DNA of 64,000 nucleotides from Meghimatium bilineatum (Eukaryota; Mollusca; Gastropoda; Stylommatophora; Philomycidae), in assembly GCA_034231615.1 (NCBI GenBank), contig CM067315.1:14014267-14078266 (forward strand), given 5' to 3'. The stretch's first letter is position 1. Each line of letters opens with the position of its first letter. The translations under genes and the position numbers were made by a program. This document shows positions 1 to 10,589 of this stretch, one piece after another. The notes under the pieces are model-generated. The model was not told the origin of the DNA. It made no database searches and saw only the letters and a program-made list of their open reading frames with translations.

Positions 1-432
1 CTATATAGATGTCATTTCTAGTCTCACTATGTAGATGTCATTTCTAGTCTCTCTATATAGATATCATTTCTAGCCTCTCTATATAGATGTCATTTCTAGT
101 CTCACTATATAGACGTAATCTCTATTCTCACTAGGCAGACGTAATCTCTATTCTCATTAGGCAGACGTAATCTCTATTCTCACTAGGCAGACGTAATCTC
201 GTCTCACTAGGCAGACGTAATCTCTATTCTCACTAGGCAGACGTAATCTCTATTCTCACTAGGCAGACGTAATCTCTATTCTCTCTAGGCAGACGTAATC
301 TCTATTCTCACTAGGCAGACGTAATGTCGTCTCACTAGGCAGACGTAATCTCTATTCTCACTAGGCAGACGTAATCTCTATTCTCACTAGGCAGACGTAA
401 TCTCGTCTCACTATATAGACGTAATCTCAAGG
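1..432. repeat. 26-bp minisatellite
   Basis: About 16 tandem units. Left-hand units read TATAGATGTCATTTCTAG-like and right-hand units AGGCAGACGTAATCTCTATT-like, so two related subtypes form two blocks. Some units have lost 2-3 bases, and the array runs off the left edge of the window. No coding role is seen. Confidence 0.95.
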
Positions 433-495
433 ATATTCCTTAAAGCATGATGTTTGTTCTGGTTGGCAATGGATCAGATTTCCTAATGAATGATG

Positions 496-747
496 GGTAC
501 GGTACAAGTAGACGCCACCATAAAGTCGAGTTATTTCCCTTGTAAATGTTTGTAAATTTCATGTTCATCATTTAATAATATAAATGTTTTTTTATTTTAG
601 GGTTTGGATAAGGATAGTTGTGTGTTACATAACTAGCAATAACCGCAACCCTAAATAAATAAATATTTCAAATATTAAATGAAGAACATGACATTTGCAA
701 ACATAGACAATACTCGACTATATGGTGGCGTCTACTTGTACTGTACC
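496..747. mobile_element. Foldback MITE with 8-bp target duplication (hAT-like)
   Basis: The two halves are near-complete inverted copies. The first 36 bases, starting GGTACGGTACAAGTAGACGC, pair with the last 36 (34 of 36 match), and complementarity continues inward to an AT-rich centre near 622. GAATGATG lies directly outside both ends (488-495 and 748-755), a perfect 8-bp target-site duplication. That length is typical of hAT and P-type transposons. The element is 252 bp, has no open frame, and must have been moved by a transposase made elsewhere. The superfamily assignment is inference from TSD length only. Confidence 0.88.
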
Positions 748-834
748 GAATGATGATTATTCTGGTAGGCAACAGGTCATTTTTCCTTATACATGATGTT
801 TATTCTGGTAGAAAATCGTCTCAGGACGTCGGTA

Positions 835-1135
835 CCTCCTTCAATTCACATTTTTCTTGTCTTTCATCTGCCTCTTGATGTTTGTTTCCATTCTCATGAT
901 GTACTCTTTTGCTGCTGATGAATAAGTGTTCATTCTAATTAATTGGGCGAACCATGCCATTTTTCTGTATTTATATATACTACAGATGTCGTTCCACCTT
1001 TTCGTGTAATATCTTTACTCTTCGCATGGTATCTTCTTGCTCTGACGCTTTTCTTTGATATCTCATTTCACAGGTAGTAAGTTTTCTCTCTTGTTCTCTA
1101 TTTAATGTCCATATCTGACATTTATAACACAATGT
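835..1135 (-). pseudogene. LINE ORF2 C-terminal remnant
   Basis: The minus strand near 1130 reads YKCQIWTLNREQ, the conserved YxCxxWT segment that follows the reverse-transcriptase domain of many non-LTR retrotransposons. It is followed by TCEMRYQRKA (usual form TxEMxCLRR) and KMAWFAQLIRMN. Stops and frame changes interrupt it. It is a 5'-truncated, dead copy. Confidence 0.7.
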
Positions 1136-1146
1136 TGGTGGAAGAG

Positions 1147-1370
1147 GGGATCTCCCTAGCGTAGTGGTTAAGCTGTTCGCCTTGTGTTCAAGAGGTCATG
1201 AGTTCGAATCCGGCTTGTGTCGTCTTGTTTACAAGGTACATTTTTTCGGAGATTCCTGGGGATTATCGCTTGAAGCTACGGAGTTACGTGCTATGAGTGG
1301 TACTCTCGGCAGGCGGCGTGCCGCTTCGTTGAGAGTGGCGGAGTACATATGGGAAACCCAGTAAAGTGAA
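1147..1370 (+). mobile_element. SINE-A, tRNA-derived
   Basis: A pol III A box TAGCGTAGTGG lies at 1157-1167 and a B box AGTTCGAATCC near 1201-1211, about 33 bp apart as in tRNA genes. The sequence downstream, including GTGGTACTC and GCTTCGTTGAGA blocks and an end near ACATATGGGA, is shared with a second copy at 44045-44270. The tail is TTTAATCTT-rich. The head does not fold as an intact tRNA, so this is a SINE and not a tRNA gene. Confidence 0.85.
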
Positions 1371-2057
1371 GTCAATACTCTACGACTTTAATCTTTTAAT
1401 CTTTAATCTTGGTAGGAAGATTAAATGTATGATTTGTCTAACTCCTGGGAATTTAAACAATAATAACAACAAAACAGTAAGAAAAAAAACTCCCTGAGTG
1501 GGAGCGTCATTCTCTTGTGTATTGCACAACGTTGAGATGATTAATCTTCTGGGAAAGCTGTACTCTTAAGTTTTTGCAAGCTTTTAAGATGACGACTATT
1601 CTAAGTCTTGAGCTAAAGCTCTGGAGAAAATATTCCGCCCACTCTTTTATAGAACTACTAAAAAAAATGCAAGAGTTTCATTGCTCATATTTCCCGAGAA
1701 TTAAAACAATTAGATCTAATACTTCACACAACGACGACATTTTGATTAGGTTAATCTTGACATTTATTGGTTGTTTATATTTATCATTGAGATAATTTGA
1801 ATCACAATGTGGGATAAGAAGTAAAAAGATTATTTGTACCTCTAATCTAAATCGTACGTGTCTTGTTTTGTCTATATCAAATTGTTGCCGGTGATTGACC
1901 AGTCAAATACTGATGAGAGAGGTAAATTTAGTGAGGCCATTTAAGTACTTGGTGCCAAAAGTGTCAAAATTGATTAAGCCAAACAAGTTCAGAACTGATG
2001 ATTGCCAAAACACTAGGCCAGGTTTTTTAATGATGTATGAAGGTGTGGTAACTTTAC
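1371..2057. other. No recognised feature
   Basis: AT-rich sequence. The open frames of 61-78 codons here show no recognisable domain. I see no repeat matching the rest of the window. Confidence 0.5.
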
Positions 2058-2212
2058 AACAGGTTCTTCTTCTTCGTTCATTCTCAAACTCCCTCTGTAT
2101 CTCTCCTGAAGGAGGACCAAAGTTCTACTAGATTTCCAGCAGGATGTAGTCTATAGAATGGAAATGAATTGTGTCGTGATTTTATTTGCACGAATGGCCA
2201 GACATGCGGACA
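2058..2212 (-). mobile_element. DR1 retroposon, subtype B, fragment
   Basis: It starts with the TTCTTCTTC tail and CTCAAACTCC, then runs through TAGATTTCCAGCAGGATGTAG. It matches the B-type DR1 copies at 20325-20515 and 53495-53660 in reverse orientation. The 5' part of the element is missing. Confidence 0.75.
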
Positions 2213-2539
2213 ATATGTTTCAAGGGACTCTCAACTTGTAAATTTAGTTTGACCAATGTGTCAGGTGTTTGAGGAAAAACAAACATGAAAATGTACTTTT
2301 AATGAAACATACTGCTGCAAAAATGTGCAGTATTAGAAACACCAGAATCATAATGAACTCACTGTGCAAAAACTGAGATTTAACAGAATCAAACAGCTGT
2401 GTATGTAGTTTTGATAAAGTATTTTTGGTCGAAACGTCAATTTGTGTGTGTTTCCGGTGATTAATGAATTCAGGCAATATTAAAACACTATTTAACTGAG
2501 GCATGAGAAAACTAATGAATTTATATAACATCAACATAC
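2213..2539. other. AT-rich spacer with a CGAAACGT motif
   Basis: TTGATAAAG (2411-2419) is followed by CGAAACGT (2430-2437). The same pair, similarly spaced, recurs near 8112-8140, 19242-19268 and 62140-62170. Nothing else is recognised. Confidence 0.4.
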
Positions 2540-3110
2540 TTGTGAATTAATATAACATCAAAACATTAATGAATTCACATTATATCGACACACGAATGAA
2601 TTTATATAACATCCAAGTACTAATGAATTCACATTATATCGACACACGAATGAATTTATATAACATCCAAGTACTAATGAATTCACATATCATCAAAGTA
2701 CTAATGAATTCGCATAACATCCAAGTACTAATGAATTCACATAACATCGACACACGAATGAATTCATATAACATTCCAGTACTAATGAATTCACATAACA
2801 TGACACACGAATGAATTCATATAACATTCCAGTACTAATGAATTCACATAACATGACACACGAATGAATTCATATAACATTCAAGCACTAATGAATTCAC
2901 ATAACATCGACACACGAATGAATTCATATAACATTCAAGCACTAATGAATTCACATAACATCGACACACGAATGATTTCATATAACATCCAAGTACTAAT
3001 GAATTCACATAACATCGACACACGAATGATTTCATATAACATCCAAGTACTAATGAATTCACATAACATCGACACACGAATGAATTCATATAACATTCAA
3101 GTACTAATGT
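2540..3110. repeat. 54-bp minisatellite
   Basis: Each unit joins AATGAATTCACATAACATC to CACACGAATGAATTCATA, so EcoRI-type GAATTC sites recur. Open frames on both strands (MNSHNIDTRMNSYNIQ-type) arise only because 54 is a multiple of three. Confidence 0.95.
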
Positions 3111-3299
3111 CAACTCTGTAGTATATTTGTTAGACCTGTCTCGTATAGATAGTTTAGTGGAACTTGGCCTTGTTTCGAAAGTCGATCGTCCACATTGCAC
3201 TAGCAATGCAATTGAATGTATTATTGATGCCTACAGATTGAACAGTAAAAGAAGATACTGTGTTCTGTTTGAACGTTTCGTTCACATCTTTCTTCATCT

Positions 3300-3815
3300 C
3301 TATGATATGGCTGATGTTATACCTGATATTATAGTTGATGCTATGGCTGATGTTGTAATTGATGATATGGCTGATGTTATGACTGGTGTTATGTCTGATA
3401 TTATGAATGGTTTTGTGGCTAGTGTTGTGGCTGATATTATGGTTGAGTTTGTGGCTGATGTTATTGCTGATGGTATAATTGGTGTTATGACTGATTTTCT
3501 GGCTGTTATGGCTGCTGTTATGGCTGATGTTATACCAATGTTATGGCTGATGTTATGACATATGGTGTGGCTGATGGTATGGCTGGAGTTGTGGCTGATG
3601 TTATGGTTAGTGTTGTGGCTGATGTTACAGCTGATTTCATGGCTGGTTTTGTGGCTGATGTTATGGCTGGTGATGTGGATGATGTTGGTGCTCTGGATGA
3701 TGTTATGGTTAGTGTTTTGGCTGATGTTGGTGCTGTGGCTGATGTTATGGCTGATGTTATGGTTGATGGTATGGCTGATATTATTGCTGTTGTTGTAGCT
3801 GTTATGATGGATAAC
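3300..3815. repeat. 12-bp minisatellite
   Basis: Degenerate array of ATGGCTGATGTT and variants. It reads as MADV or VMAD in any frame, which explains the open frames at 3127-3558 and 3543-3818. Units diverge considerably, suggesting age. Confidence 0.92.
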
Positions 3816-4085
3816 TGAAGCATTAAGAGACTGTGCATATATAAAAACAATACGTTATTGCCAGTATCTTACCTCTTTCTTGTCCGCAAATGCCAAGAGT
3901 TCAGAGACCACCTTTGATTAAAAATGTATAATGTATAAATTATTTCAATAAAAAAATTATTAATGAAGAAATAATTACAGGATTTGTTTCGTAGTCTTAT
4001 TATTTTCCCCCCTCAAATTCAAACAAAACTTAATTACAAGTTATGGCAAAATGAACACATGCAAGAAAATAGTTGAAGATTAATA
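3816..4085. other. No recognised feature
   Basis: AT-rich sequence with A-runs (ATAAAAAAATTATT). No motif found. Confidence 0.5.
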
Positions 4086-5060
4086 GAGATAAATGGAAAC
4101 AATGAGGGTTAATATCAGTGCAAACACTACCACCCTTCCCCCACCCACATGGAAGACCAAAAGCAATAACGGTAATGTCAATCTGACTGAAATATAGACA
4201 ATATTAGTAATGTCAGAAATTATAAGCAGAATAGGACAAGCAAAAGCAGTATTCTATAAAATGAAAAATATCCTATGCAACAAGTCCATATCGATATAGA
4301 AAACGTATCCTCAAATGCTATATTGAACCAGTGCTGCTCTATGGAAGTGAAGCATGGACAATAAATAAGACATCACAAAAATCATTGGAGGCAGCGGAAA
4401 TGTGATTTATTCGAAGAAGGTTACACATTACTTGGACAGCAAAGATTACTAATGAAGAATGTCTTAGAAGGATGGATGTGAAAAGATGCATTATTGATAA
4501 TATAAAGAAATACAGTCAGCATTTATTGGGCACATAATGAGAAGAGGAGTCATTGAGAATATAGTGACAACAGGAAAGATAGAAGGGAAAAGATCAAGGG
4601 GAAGACCCAGAGAATAGGTATTGGACAGTTTGACTGAATGACTTCGATTGAATACACCTGCAGAGATGATGACATATATGAGAGATCGATGTACATGGAA
4701 AAATATGATCGTCAATGCATTGGGCACGGCACTTGATGATGATAGTATAGACAATAAAAGTAATGTAAATTTGACTGTGTGTAGTTTAAACAATGTTTTC
4801 AGGGGGAACAAACAGGTTGAATATTGAAGGAAACTATATTTGTATACGTTGTTGTTTCGACGATCTGCAGGAAGTACGAGCAATTAGTTCTTATTCCTAA
4901 TTCCAATGCGGCATAGTTTTTTCAGAGCTGTATTTCATACTCACAAGGTTGCCACTCAAACCGGTAGTAATGTTTAGAGACAAAGTCTCGAACTCAGAGG
5001 GTACATCCAACAATATTCAGTGCAGTAGTCATGAGATTCAACTACCATACCATTTATCAT
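4086..5060 (+). mobile_element. Dispersed repeat DR2 split by a LINE
   Basis: The left part (4086-4213, containing a C-rich CCACCC tract) and the right part (4746-5060) line up with uninterrupted DR2 sequence at 14360-14620 (shared TGACTGTGT and AACAAxGxTTTCAG). The right part also matches 16545-16765 (shared TACGTTGTT, ACGAGC, ATTAGxTCTTATTCCTA). The two halves are separated by a 532-bp LINE insertion. Class unknown; no open frame. Confidence 0.7.
4214..4745 (+). pseudogene. 5'-truncated LINE-gamma with target duplication
   Basis: It encodes the post-RT region of ORF2 in broken frames: IGQAKAVFYKMKNILCN, then YIEPVLLYGSEAWTINKTSQ (canonical LxYGxExWT), then RRxLHITWTAK, then TTGKIEGKRSRGRPRE, the conserved basic tail. 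It ends in GGCACTTGATGATGAT, a (GAT)n tail. TATAGACAATATTAGTAATGT before it (4193-4213) and a 19-of-21 copy after it (4746-4766) form the target-site duplication. Many stops make it non-functional. The full-length relative is at 53790-55000. Confidence 0.85.
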
Positions 5061-5239
5061 TTTCTATCAGAGTAACTCAGCTGTGGACCATGGTCACTGG
5101 GATTGGCTGTGCAGCCAGTTATGCATTTCCCGTCATCCACAGTAATATTTCATACTATTTTTGTTATGTTACCGTTGCCATGCGCGCTAGATTGTCGGCT
5201 CGATAATTACCCTCAAACAGGGCCGTGCATAAGACTGCT

Positions 5240-5722
5240 GTAAAGGGGGAGGGTTTTTATCTAAAAGAAGATCATGTTCTCATTTATAGTGTTAAGATTT
5301 GTCATTTTTTGTCGATGGCGATTAGCTGTTTTCACATCTTATTGATGCAGTTTGTTCCCAATATATATTTCTAATCAGTCTGATGTCTTTTCCATCTATG
5401 CCTATTTCTTGAAGACAATTGATTAATTTTTCATTTTGGACTCTGTCAAAGGCCTTGCTGTAGTCTATGTAGCAAATATAGATACTGTTTTGGACGTCTA
5501 TATATTTATATATCACTAGTCGGATACTAAATATAGCTTTCCTGGTTCCTTTGTTTTTCCTAAAACCGAATTGTTCTTCACCGACCTCCATGTCTATCTT
5601 GTTCTTAATTCTTTCATGTATTATCTTGAGAAGTATTTTAGTTAAATGACTCATTAGACTTATTGTTCTATATTCTGTACAGTCCACAGCCTTGGGTTTC
5701 TTAGGTAGTGGCATGAATATTG
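5240..5722 (-). pseudogene. Reverse transcriptase fingers/palm fragment (LINE)
   Basis: About 130 uninterrupted codons on the minus strand start at PLPKKPKA, run through EYRTISLMSHLTKILLKII and EEQFGFRKNKGTRKAI, and reach catalytic motif A, CYIDYSKAFDRV, whose aspartate is intact. The reading continues to IYWEQTASI. Motifs B and C (YADD) are absent because the element ends at about 5320. The good frame suggests it is younger than most LINE pieces here. Three 24-bp repeats sit immediately upstream of the finger region. Confidence 0.9.
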
Positions 5723-5724
5723 TG

Positions 5725-5812
5725 TTTATAATGTATTTATGACACCTAAACTAATAATGTTTATAACACCTAAACTAATAATGTTTATAACACCTAAACT
5801 AATAATGTAAAC
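5725..5812. repeat. 24-bp tandem repeat, 3 copies
   Basis: Units contain TTTATAACACC and TAAACTAATAATG. The array directly abuts the RT fragment on its upstream side. Confidence 0.9.
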
Positions 5813-6384
5813 CACTACTTTGTATTAAATACCAGTCATGATTGCAGACATATAATGTGCTACACCTAAAACATACCAAACGGTAAAACACAGATCATCA
5901 CTATAGTTCGTTCCATAATTCATGTTACTCAATTGGAATGATTTCTCTCCTAAACTACGTGTTAGATCGAAAATACCTTTTGGATCTATTTTGAAATTCT
6001 CCAAGGACCTTATGAAACTCTTTTTTTGCCGTTAAAAAGTGTAACTAGATTAGGAGTTATAGCAGGGAAGTGGTAGGGTTACTAAAAAAATTCATTAAAA
6101 ATTCAATTTAAAAGTTATAACTCTCCCATTTTCACACAGAATGCACAAAAATGGTTTGGTTCATATATGAAAAAAACACCTTTCTTTGATTCATTGTACA
6201 TTTGTTGGAAGAGGAATTGAAAAGTGAAAATGTGATAATATACATGCCATTTCTAACAGAATTTTAAGAAAGAAATAATATCAAATTTAACCAAGTTCAA
6301 CACGAATATACATATATGGAAGATGCAGGGCAGGAACTACAGAAAATAATGCATCCTAAATACTTTTTTGTTTCAATCATGCTC
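5813..6384. other. No recognised feature
   Basis: AT-rich. Only short, unremarkable open frames. Confidence 0.5.
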
Positions 6385-6595
6385 TTACATGCTCTCACAT
6401 GCTCTCACGTGCTCTCACATGCTCTCACGTGCTCTCACATGCTCTCACGTGCTCTCACATGCTCTCACGTGCTCTCACATGCTCTCACGTTCTCTCACAT
6501 GCTCTCACATGCTCTCACATGCTCTCACGTGCTCTCACATGCTCTCACGTGCTCTCACATGCTCTCACATGCTCTCACATGCTCTCGCACTTATT
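6385..6595. repeat. 10-bp minisatellite
   Basis: About 21 copies of ATGCTCTCAC with an ACGTG variant alternating in part. Open frames in all three forward frames (SHALTCSHVL-type) are by-products. Confidence 0.97.
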
Positions 6596-6726
6596 TTTAA
6601 CTTAAAATTTATTTTAAAATTTGAAAGTACATACAAATTAAACTAATCAAGTTACAGAAATTCCTTTAGTCTGCCCTATAGACAGACAGCTCTGCAATAA
6701 ACAAGCACATATAATGTCAGTTAGAT

Positions 6727-6895
6727 TGGTTAATATATGAAAAATGTATTGTGTAATAGGTTAATATATGAAAAATGTATTGTGTAATAGGTTAATATAT
6801 GAAAAATGTATGTGTAATAGGTTAATATATGAAAAATGTATGGTGTAATAGGTTAATATATGAAAAATGTATGGTGTAATAGGTTAATATATGAA
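6727..6895. repeat. 31-bp minisatellite
   Basis: Six copies of a unit with GGTTAATATATG and AAAAATGTATTGTGTAATA. A stray unit near 7050-7080 (ATATATGAACAATGTATGGT) suggests that 6900-7048 was inserted into the array. Confidence 0.9.
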
Positions 6896-7359
6896 ATTTA
6901 ATGTCAATTCTGTAAAAGAACATTTTGTGCGCGCATTGGACTTGCTAGTCATTTAAAAACGCACTATTAACTTTATTATTTATTGTTATTATTATTATAG
7001 TTGAGTTTTTGGTCATCGTCGATCACGTCGGACGAACATCATCATCATCAATATATGAACAATGTATGGTGTAAATAGTTGCTATGTAGTGTTATTTAGG
7101 ACATATTTTATATACAAAATTTAATGCTATCTGGTTGCATAGGATTTCAAGATCTATACTTGATTAATTCTGTAATCTTTAGATTCATTATAACTTCATT
7201 ATTAATTACTTGTTAATTCTTTCATATATGTTGCCGTATGTTCACCAATAATTACATATAAGTATTTCATTTTCATAGATGCAAGACTGTGAGTGGGCGT
7301 GACGCTTTGAATTATAAGTTCCTTAGTTATTTCATAATTCATATAATTTTTTTCTAGTA
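6896..7359. other. AT-rich spacer, possible retroposon end
   Basis: Around 7010-7048, GGTCATCGTCGATCACG leads into ACATCATCATCATCA, a (GAT)n tail on the minus strand like those ending LINE-gamma and LINE-delta. The rest is not recognised. Confidence 0.35.
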
Positions 7360-8789
7360 GTGCTAGTAAATCATGAACGAGAGCAAGGTCGTAAAGGAAA
7401 AACTGATGATTTCGACAAAGATGTTATTGTACGTGAGATACTTAAACTGTTTCGGGCAAATGATGTAACACTACGTAAATTGAATGTTCGTCTGCGCAGT
7501 TATTGTGATGTTAATATTTCTAAAACCAATTTATGGAGGGTTGTCAGGGGCAACGGTTTCACCTTTAGGAAATCTCTTACAGGCAAGAATTTATTATACG
7601 AGAAAACGCACATCATAGCTGCACGATGCAAATATCTGAGATAGATACGTACATGTAAGGTGGCAGGTTATGACACAATGTATCTGGATGAATCGTGGGT
7701 ACATCTCACCATAGATTACATATAGAATCGCATAAACTTGACATAACTAAGAAAATGAAAATTCCAGACAGCAAAGGTAAACGCATTGTAATAGGTCATG
7801 CAGGTTGTAACGCAAATCGTCTTGTCAGTGGGGAAGAATTTATTTTCCAAGCATTATTCACAGATGGTAGAGACTATCAGAATGGAACTTACTTCAATAG
7901 TACTTACGTAGAACACAAGTTTTTTTGAAAGTTTCACCTGAAACACGGCAGATTATCACCAAGACTAAGGGGTTATGAGGTGTAAAACAAGAAAACATAC
8001 AAATTATTATACACACATTTTGAATATTTCGAAAAGCGTATCTAGTTCCTCTTTGGTGGTAATAATTTTATTTACTGTTTTCAATGTTATTCTCTGTTTA
8101 TTTTATGTATTCTTGAGAAAGATCTAACAGTTCGAAACGTTGAAAATGTCTTGTGTATTGTAATTTGTATATTGTCTTGCTTACACCTCTTAACCTCATA
8201 TCTTAGTTATTCCGTCGTGTTCAAGTGAAACTTTCAAAATCTGTGTTCTACGTAAGTACTATTGTCGTTACGTTTCACTTCAGTACTGCCTTATATTAAT
8301 TGTCGGAATTAATTTAAGGAAATACTGAACTCACTTCTACTAGAACTGGATGGGTCAACATGTATTGTTATGGAAAATACCTCTTATCTCATATAACGTA
8401 GTAGTGCATGAAGACAAAATTCCCACTTCATCAAGCACAAAACAAGAAATCATGACATGGTTTGCATAAGAAAAATGTATCTTTTTACTGAAATAAATTC
8501 AAACCAGTTGTTAGAACGCGTGAGACGGACAAAGAAGACGAAGACTTTTGTAATTGACAAAATCATCGCTGAGCATGGTCACACTTCTCTTCGGCTACCA
8601 TCTTACTATTCACATATAAATCCCATTGAACGTTTTTGGGCTGGAGTCAAAAATCAAGCTGCCGCACTAAACGAGACTTTCAAACTTTGTGAAGTAATAC
8701 AAGTAAGAAGTGTTGCCCTTGTAAAAATAGAAATTGAGTACTGGATAAAATGTGAAAATCAAGTACTTCAAGTGGAAGAGACATACTGA
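7360..8789 (+). pseudogene. DDE transposase pseudogene (IS630/Tc1-mariner-like)
   Basis: The N-terminal part, VIVREILKLFRANDVTLRKL (7424-7483), looks like a helix-turn-helix. It is followed by ISKTNLWRVVRGNGFTFRK and, after a stop, YLDESWVHLT near 7681, which carries the first catalytic aspartate. RIVIGHAGCN (about 7790) continues the RNase H fold. The second aspartate region reads IVMENTSYLI near 8370, where the usual aspartate of VMDNASYH is a glutamate. The last catalytic residue is in LPSYYSHINPIERFWAGVKN (about 8598-8660). Stops, frameshifts and a 360-bp MITE insertion (7900-8259) make it dead. Family placement is by motif memory. Confidence 0.85.
7900..8259. mobile_element. TA-flanked MITE inside the transposase pseudogene
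   Basis: The ends are inverted repeats beginning GTACTTACGTAGAACAC on the left, with the complement on the right. Pairing extends about 40 bp through GAAAGTTTCACYTGAA. TA flanks both sides (7898-7899 and 8260-8261), the Tc1/mariner target. The host frame reads YQNGTYFNS to the left and resumes beyond the right end, so the element entered after the transposase was in place. No open frame inside. Confidence 0.85.
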
Positions 8790-8995
8790 CAACGAGATTG
8801 TTTGAATTTTATCCAGCCCTTAGCAGTTGTCAATCATGTCGAGCATTCATAATCTGGATAAAACAGTTGATGTGTCAATCTTTATTGATCTCACATTGAC
8901 CAAATTTCTAACAATATCACGGACTTATAATAACAAAATCAGCGGGTACTTCATTATTTTGCCTCTCACAACGTTTTTAATGCATTCACCTTTAG

Positions 8996-9580
8996 GAAGC
9001 ATTATATCGAGTGAAGGGAAAACCAGTAAAGAGATACAAAATAGATGCAACAAAACATACCAGATCCTAGGACAGATGACACGCATTTTCAAGAACAAAA
9101 ATGTAAACATAGACACTAAAGTTGCATTATACAAGACTATTATTATTCCATCACTATGCTACCAGTGCCAAACCTGGACAATGACAGCACAAGACAAAAG
9201 AAAAATAGTGACAACAGAAATGACATGTCTACGAAGAATACTCGGAGTGTCATTAAGAGATAGAATTAGAAACGATAACATCAGACAGATAACCAAAACA
9301 ATACCAGTATTGGAACACATCAAAAGACAGCAGATCAAGTGGTTTTCACACGCTTCCAGACTACCGACATATAGCATGCCACAGATGGCCATGACACATA
9401 GACATAACGGTTATAAAGCCAGAGGCAGACCATGTAAAAGATGGATCACAGAAATCAAAGAAGCCACAGGAACAAGCTTACAAACAGCGCACAAGAAGGC
9501 CATCTCCAGAGAACTCTTCCACCCCTGACGCTGCAAGGCAAACAAGGGACACAACGTATAGATAGATAGATAGATAGACC
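8996..9580 (+). pseudogene. LINE-alpha ORF2 C-terminus with (GATA)n tail
   Basis: One frame stays open to 9528. It reads GSIISSEGKTSKEIQNRCNK, CYQCQTWTMTAQDKRKIVTT, then EMTCLRRILGVSLRDRIRND, IKRQQIKWFSHASRLP, ARGRPCKRWITEIKEAT and HKKAISRELFHP. These are the YLGS-type, YxCxxWT and basic GRPxxRW blocks that follow the RT domain in RTE-like non-LTR elements. RT catalytic motifs are missing (5' truncation). After the stop come 50 bp of 3' UTR and GATAGATAGATAGATAG. Other copies: 31775-32595, 38987-39150, 60375-60545. This is the best preserved copy in the window, so the family may be recently active elsewhere. Confidence 0.88.
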
Positions 9581-9812
9581 TTTATATATGGAATAATTAA
9601 ATGTACATTTCCTCTTAAACACCAATTTCACAAGAAAAATATAAGATCATTATATCATCAAATATAAAAAAACTGCTTTACATACACTCTGTTAGTAATG
9701 ATAACTATCTGACATTTCCTGTTATAATATGTTGTTGGGATACGCCTTTACATCTACCATTTTGTGTATTACGGTAAAATTTAAAACGTGAGTGCCATTT
9801 ATGTTCTGTTTA

Positions 9813-10065
9813 TACTTCTTCTTCTGCGTTCGTTCTCAAACTTCTACAGATCAGTAGGATACATCCGGAGAACGGAATACGTTGTGTCATGGTTTATAGC
9901 ATTGTTGCGATATCTGCGCCTTTCGACCTGACATCCGACTTCAGCATGGCTTTGGCTCACTGACCCTATATTGGATGGGACAGCCAACTCCATCCCATAA
10001 CCTCCTTAGTCGCCTCTTACGACATGCATGGAAGGTAAACAGTGTTGCTATTCTTTGCTCATACT
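9813..10065 (-). mobile_element. DR1 retroposon, subtype A
   Basis: Reverse orientation: the TTCTTCTTCTGCGTTCGTTC tail comes first, then ACGGAATACGTTGTGTCATGG, GGACAGCCAACTCCATCCCA and CGACATGCATGGAAGG. It lacks only the 5'-most GGGCCCCGG segment. See 55270-55553 for the reference copy. Confidence 0.88.
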
Positions 10066-10589
10066 ATATAGCAAGAAATCGTTTTGTTCATTTTCCAATC
10101 TACATATCAATTCAAAAAATATGAATTCGTAAGATTGTGCTGTGTAAAGACTAACTGCGTAATATGGATGCTATGCATCGGGTAGTTTTTGTGTAGATTG
10201 AGCTAAAGTATAAGTGAGTAACGTGAATTATGAAACGAAATATAATCATAGTGTAAAACATCTCTTTTTGCACATACGTGGTTCTAATGTAGTATATCGT
10301 GAAAGGGATATATGTAATGATTTTAACAGAAGTAATATACATGCTTTAGACAAAGTTCATCAACTATGGAACAGAAACAGACGTCACTGGGACAGGGAAG
10401 GTACTTTGACGATAAAAGACCAGAAGCTGAACGGTTTGTCATGTCTAGTTGTAACAATTTCTTTCTCGTTATGTGAAAATCAGGAAGATATATTTTTTGT
10501 GTTGTTCTGGTTTTCCGGCTGTGCCACAGCAGGACCTGGGTTCTATCTGTAATAGTTCAGAACAGTGGTTCTTAACCTGTGTTATATGA
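10066..10589. other. No recognised feature
   Basis: AT-rich. A 112-codon frame at 10214-10552 shows no domain and is not supported as a gene. Confidence 0.5.

Noticed and set aside
1150-1225. tRNA gene
   Set aside because: A and B boxes are present but the cloverleaf is incomplete, and the body is shared with another SINE copy at 44045. The same applies to 34836, 35190, 49345, 58880 and 60240.
10214-10552. 112-codon gene
   Set aside because: No domain, no repeat family match and AT-rich composition; chance is sufficient.
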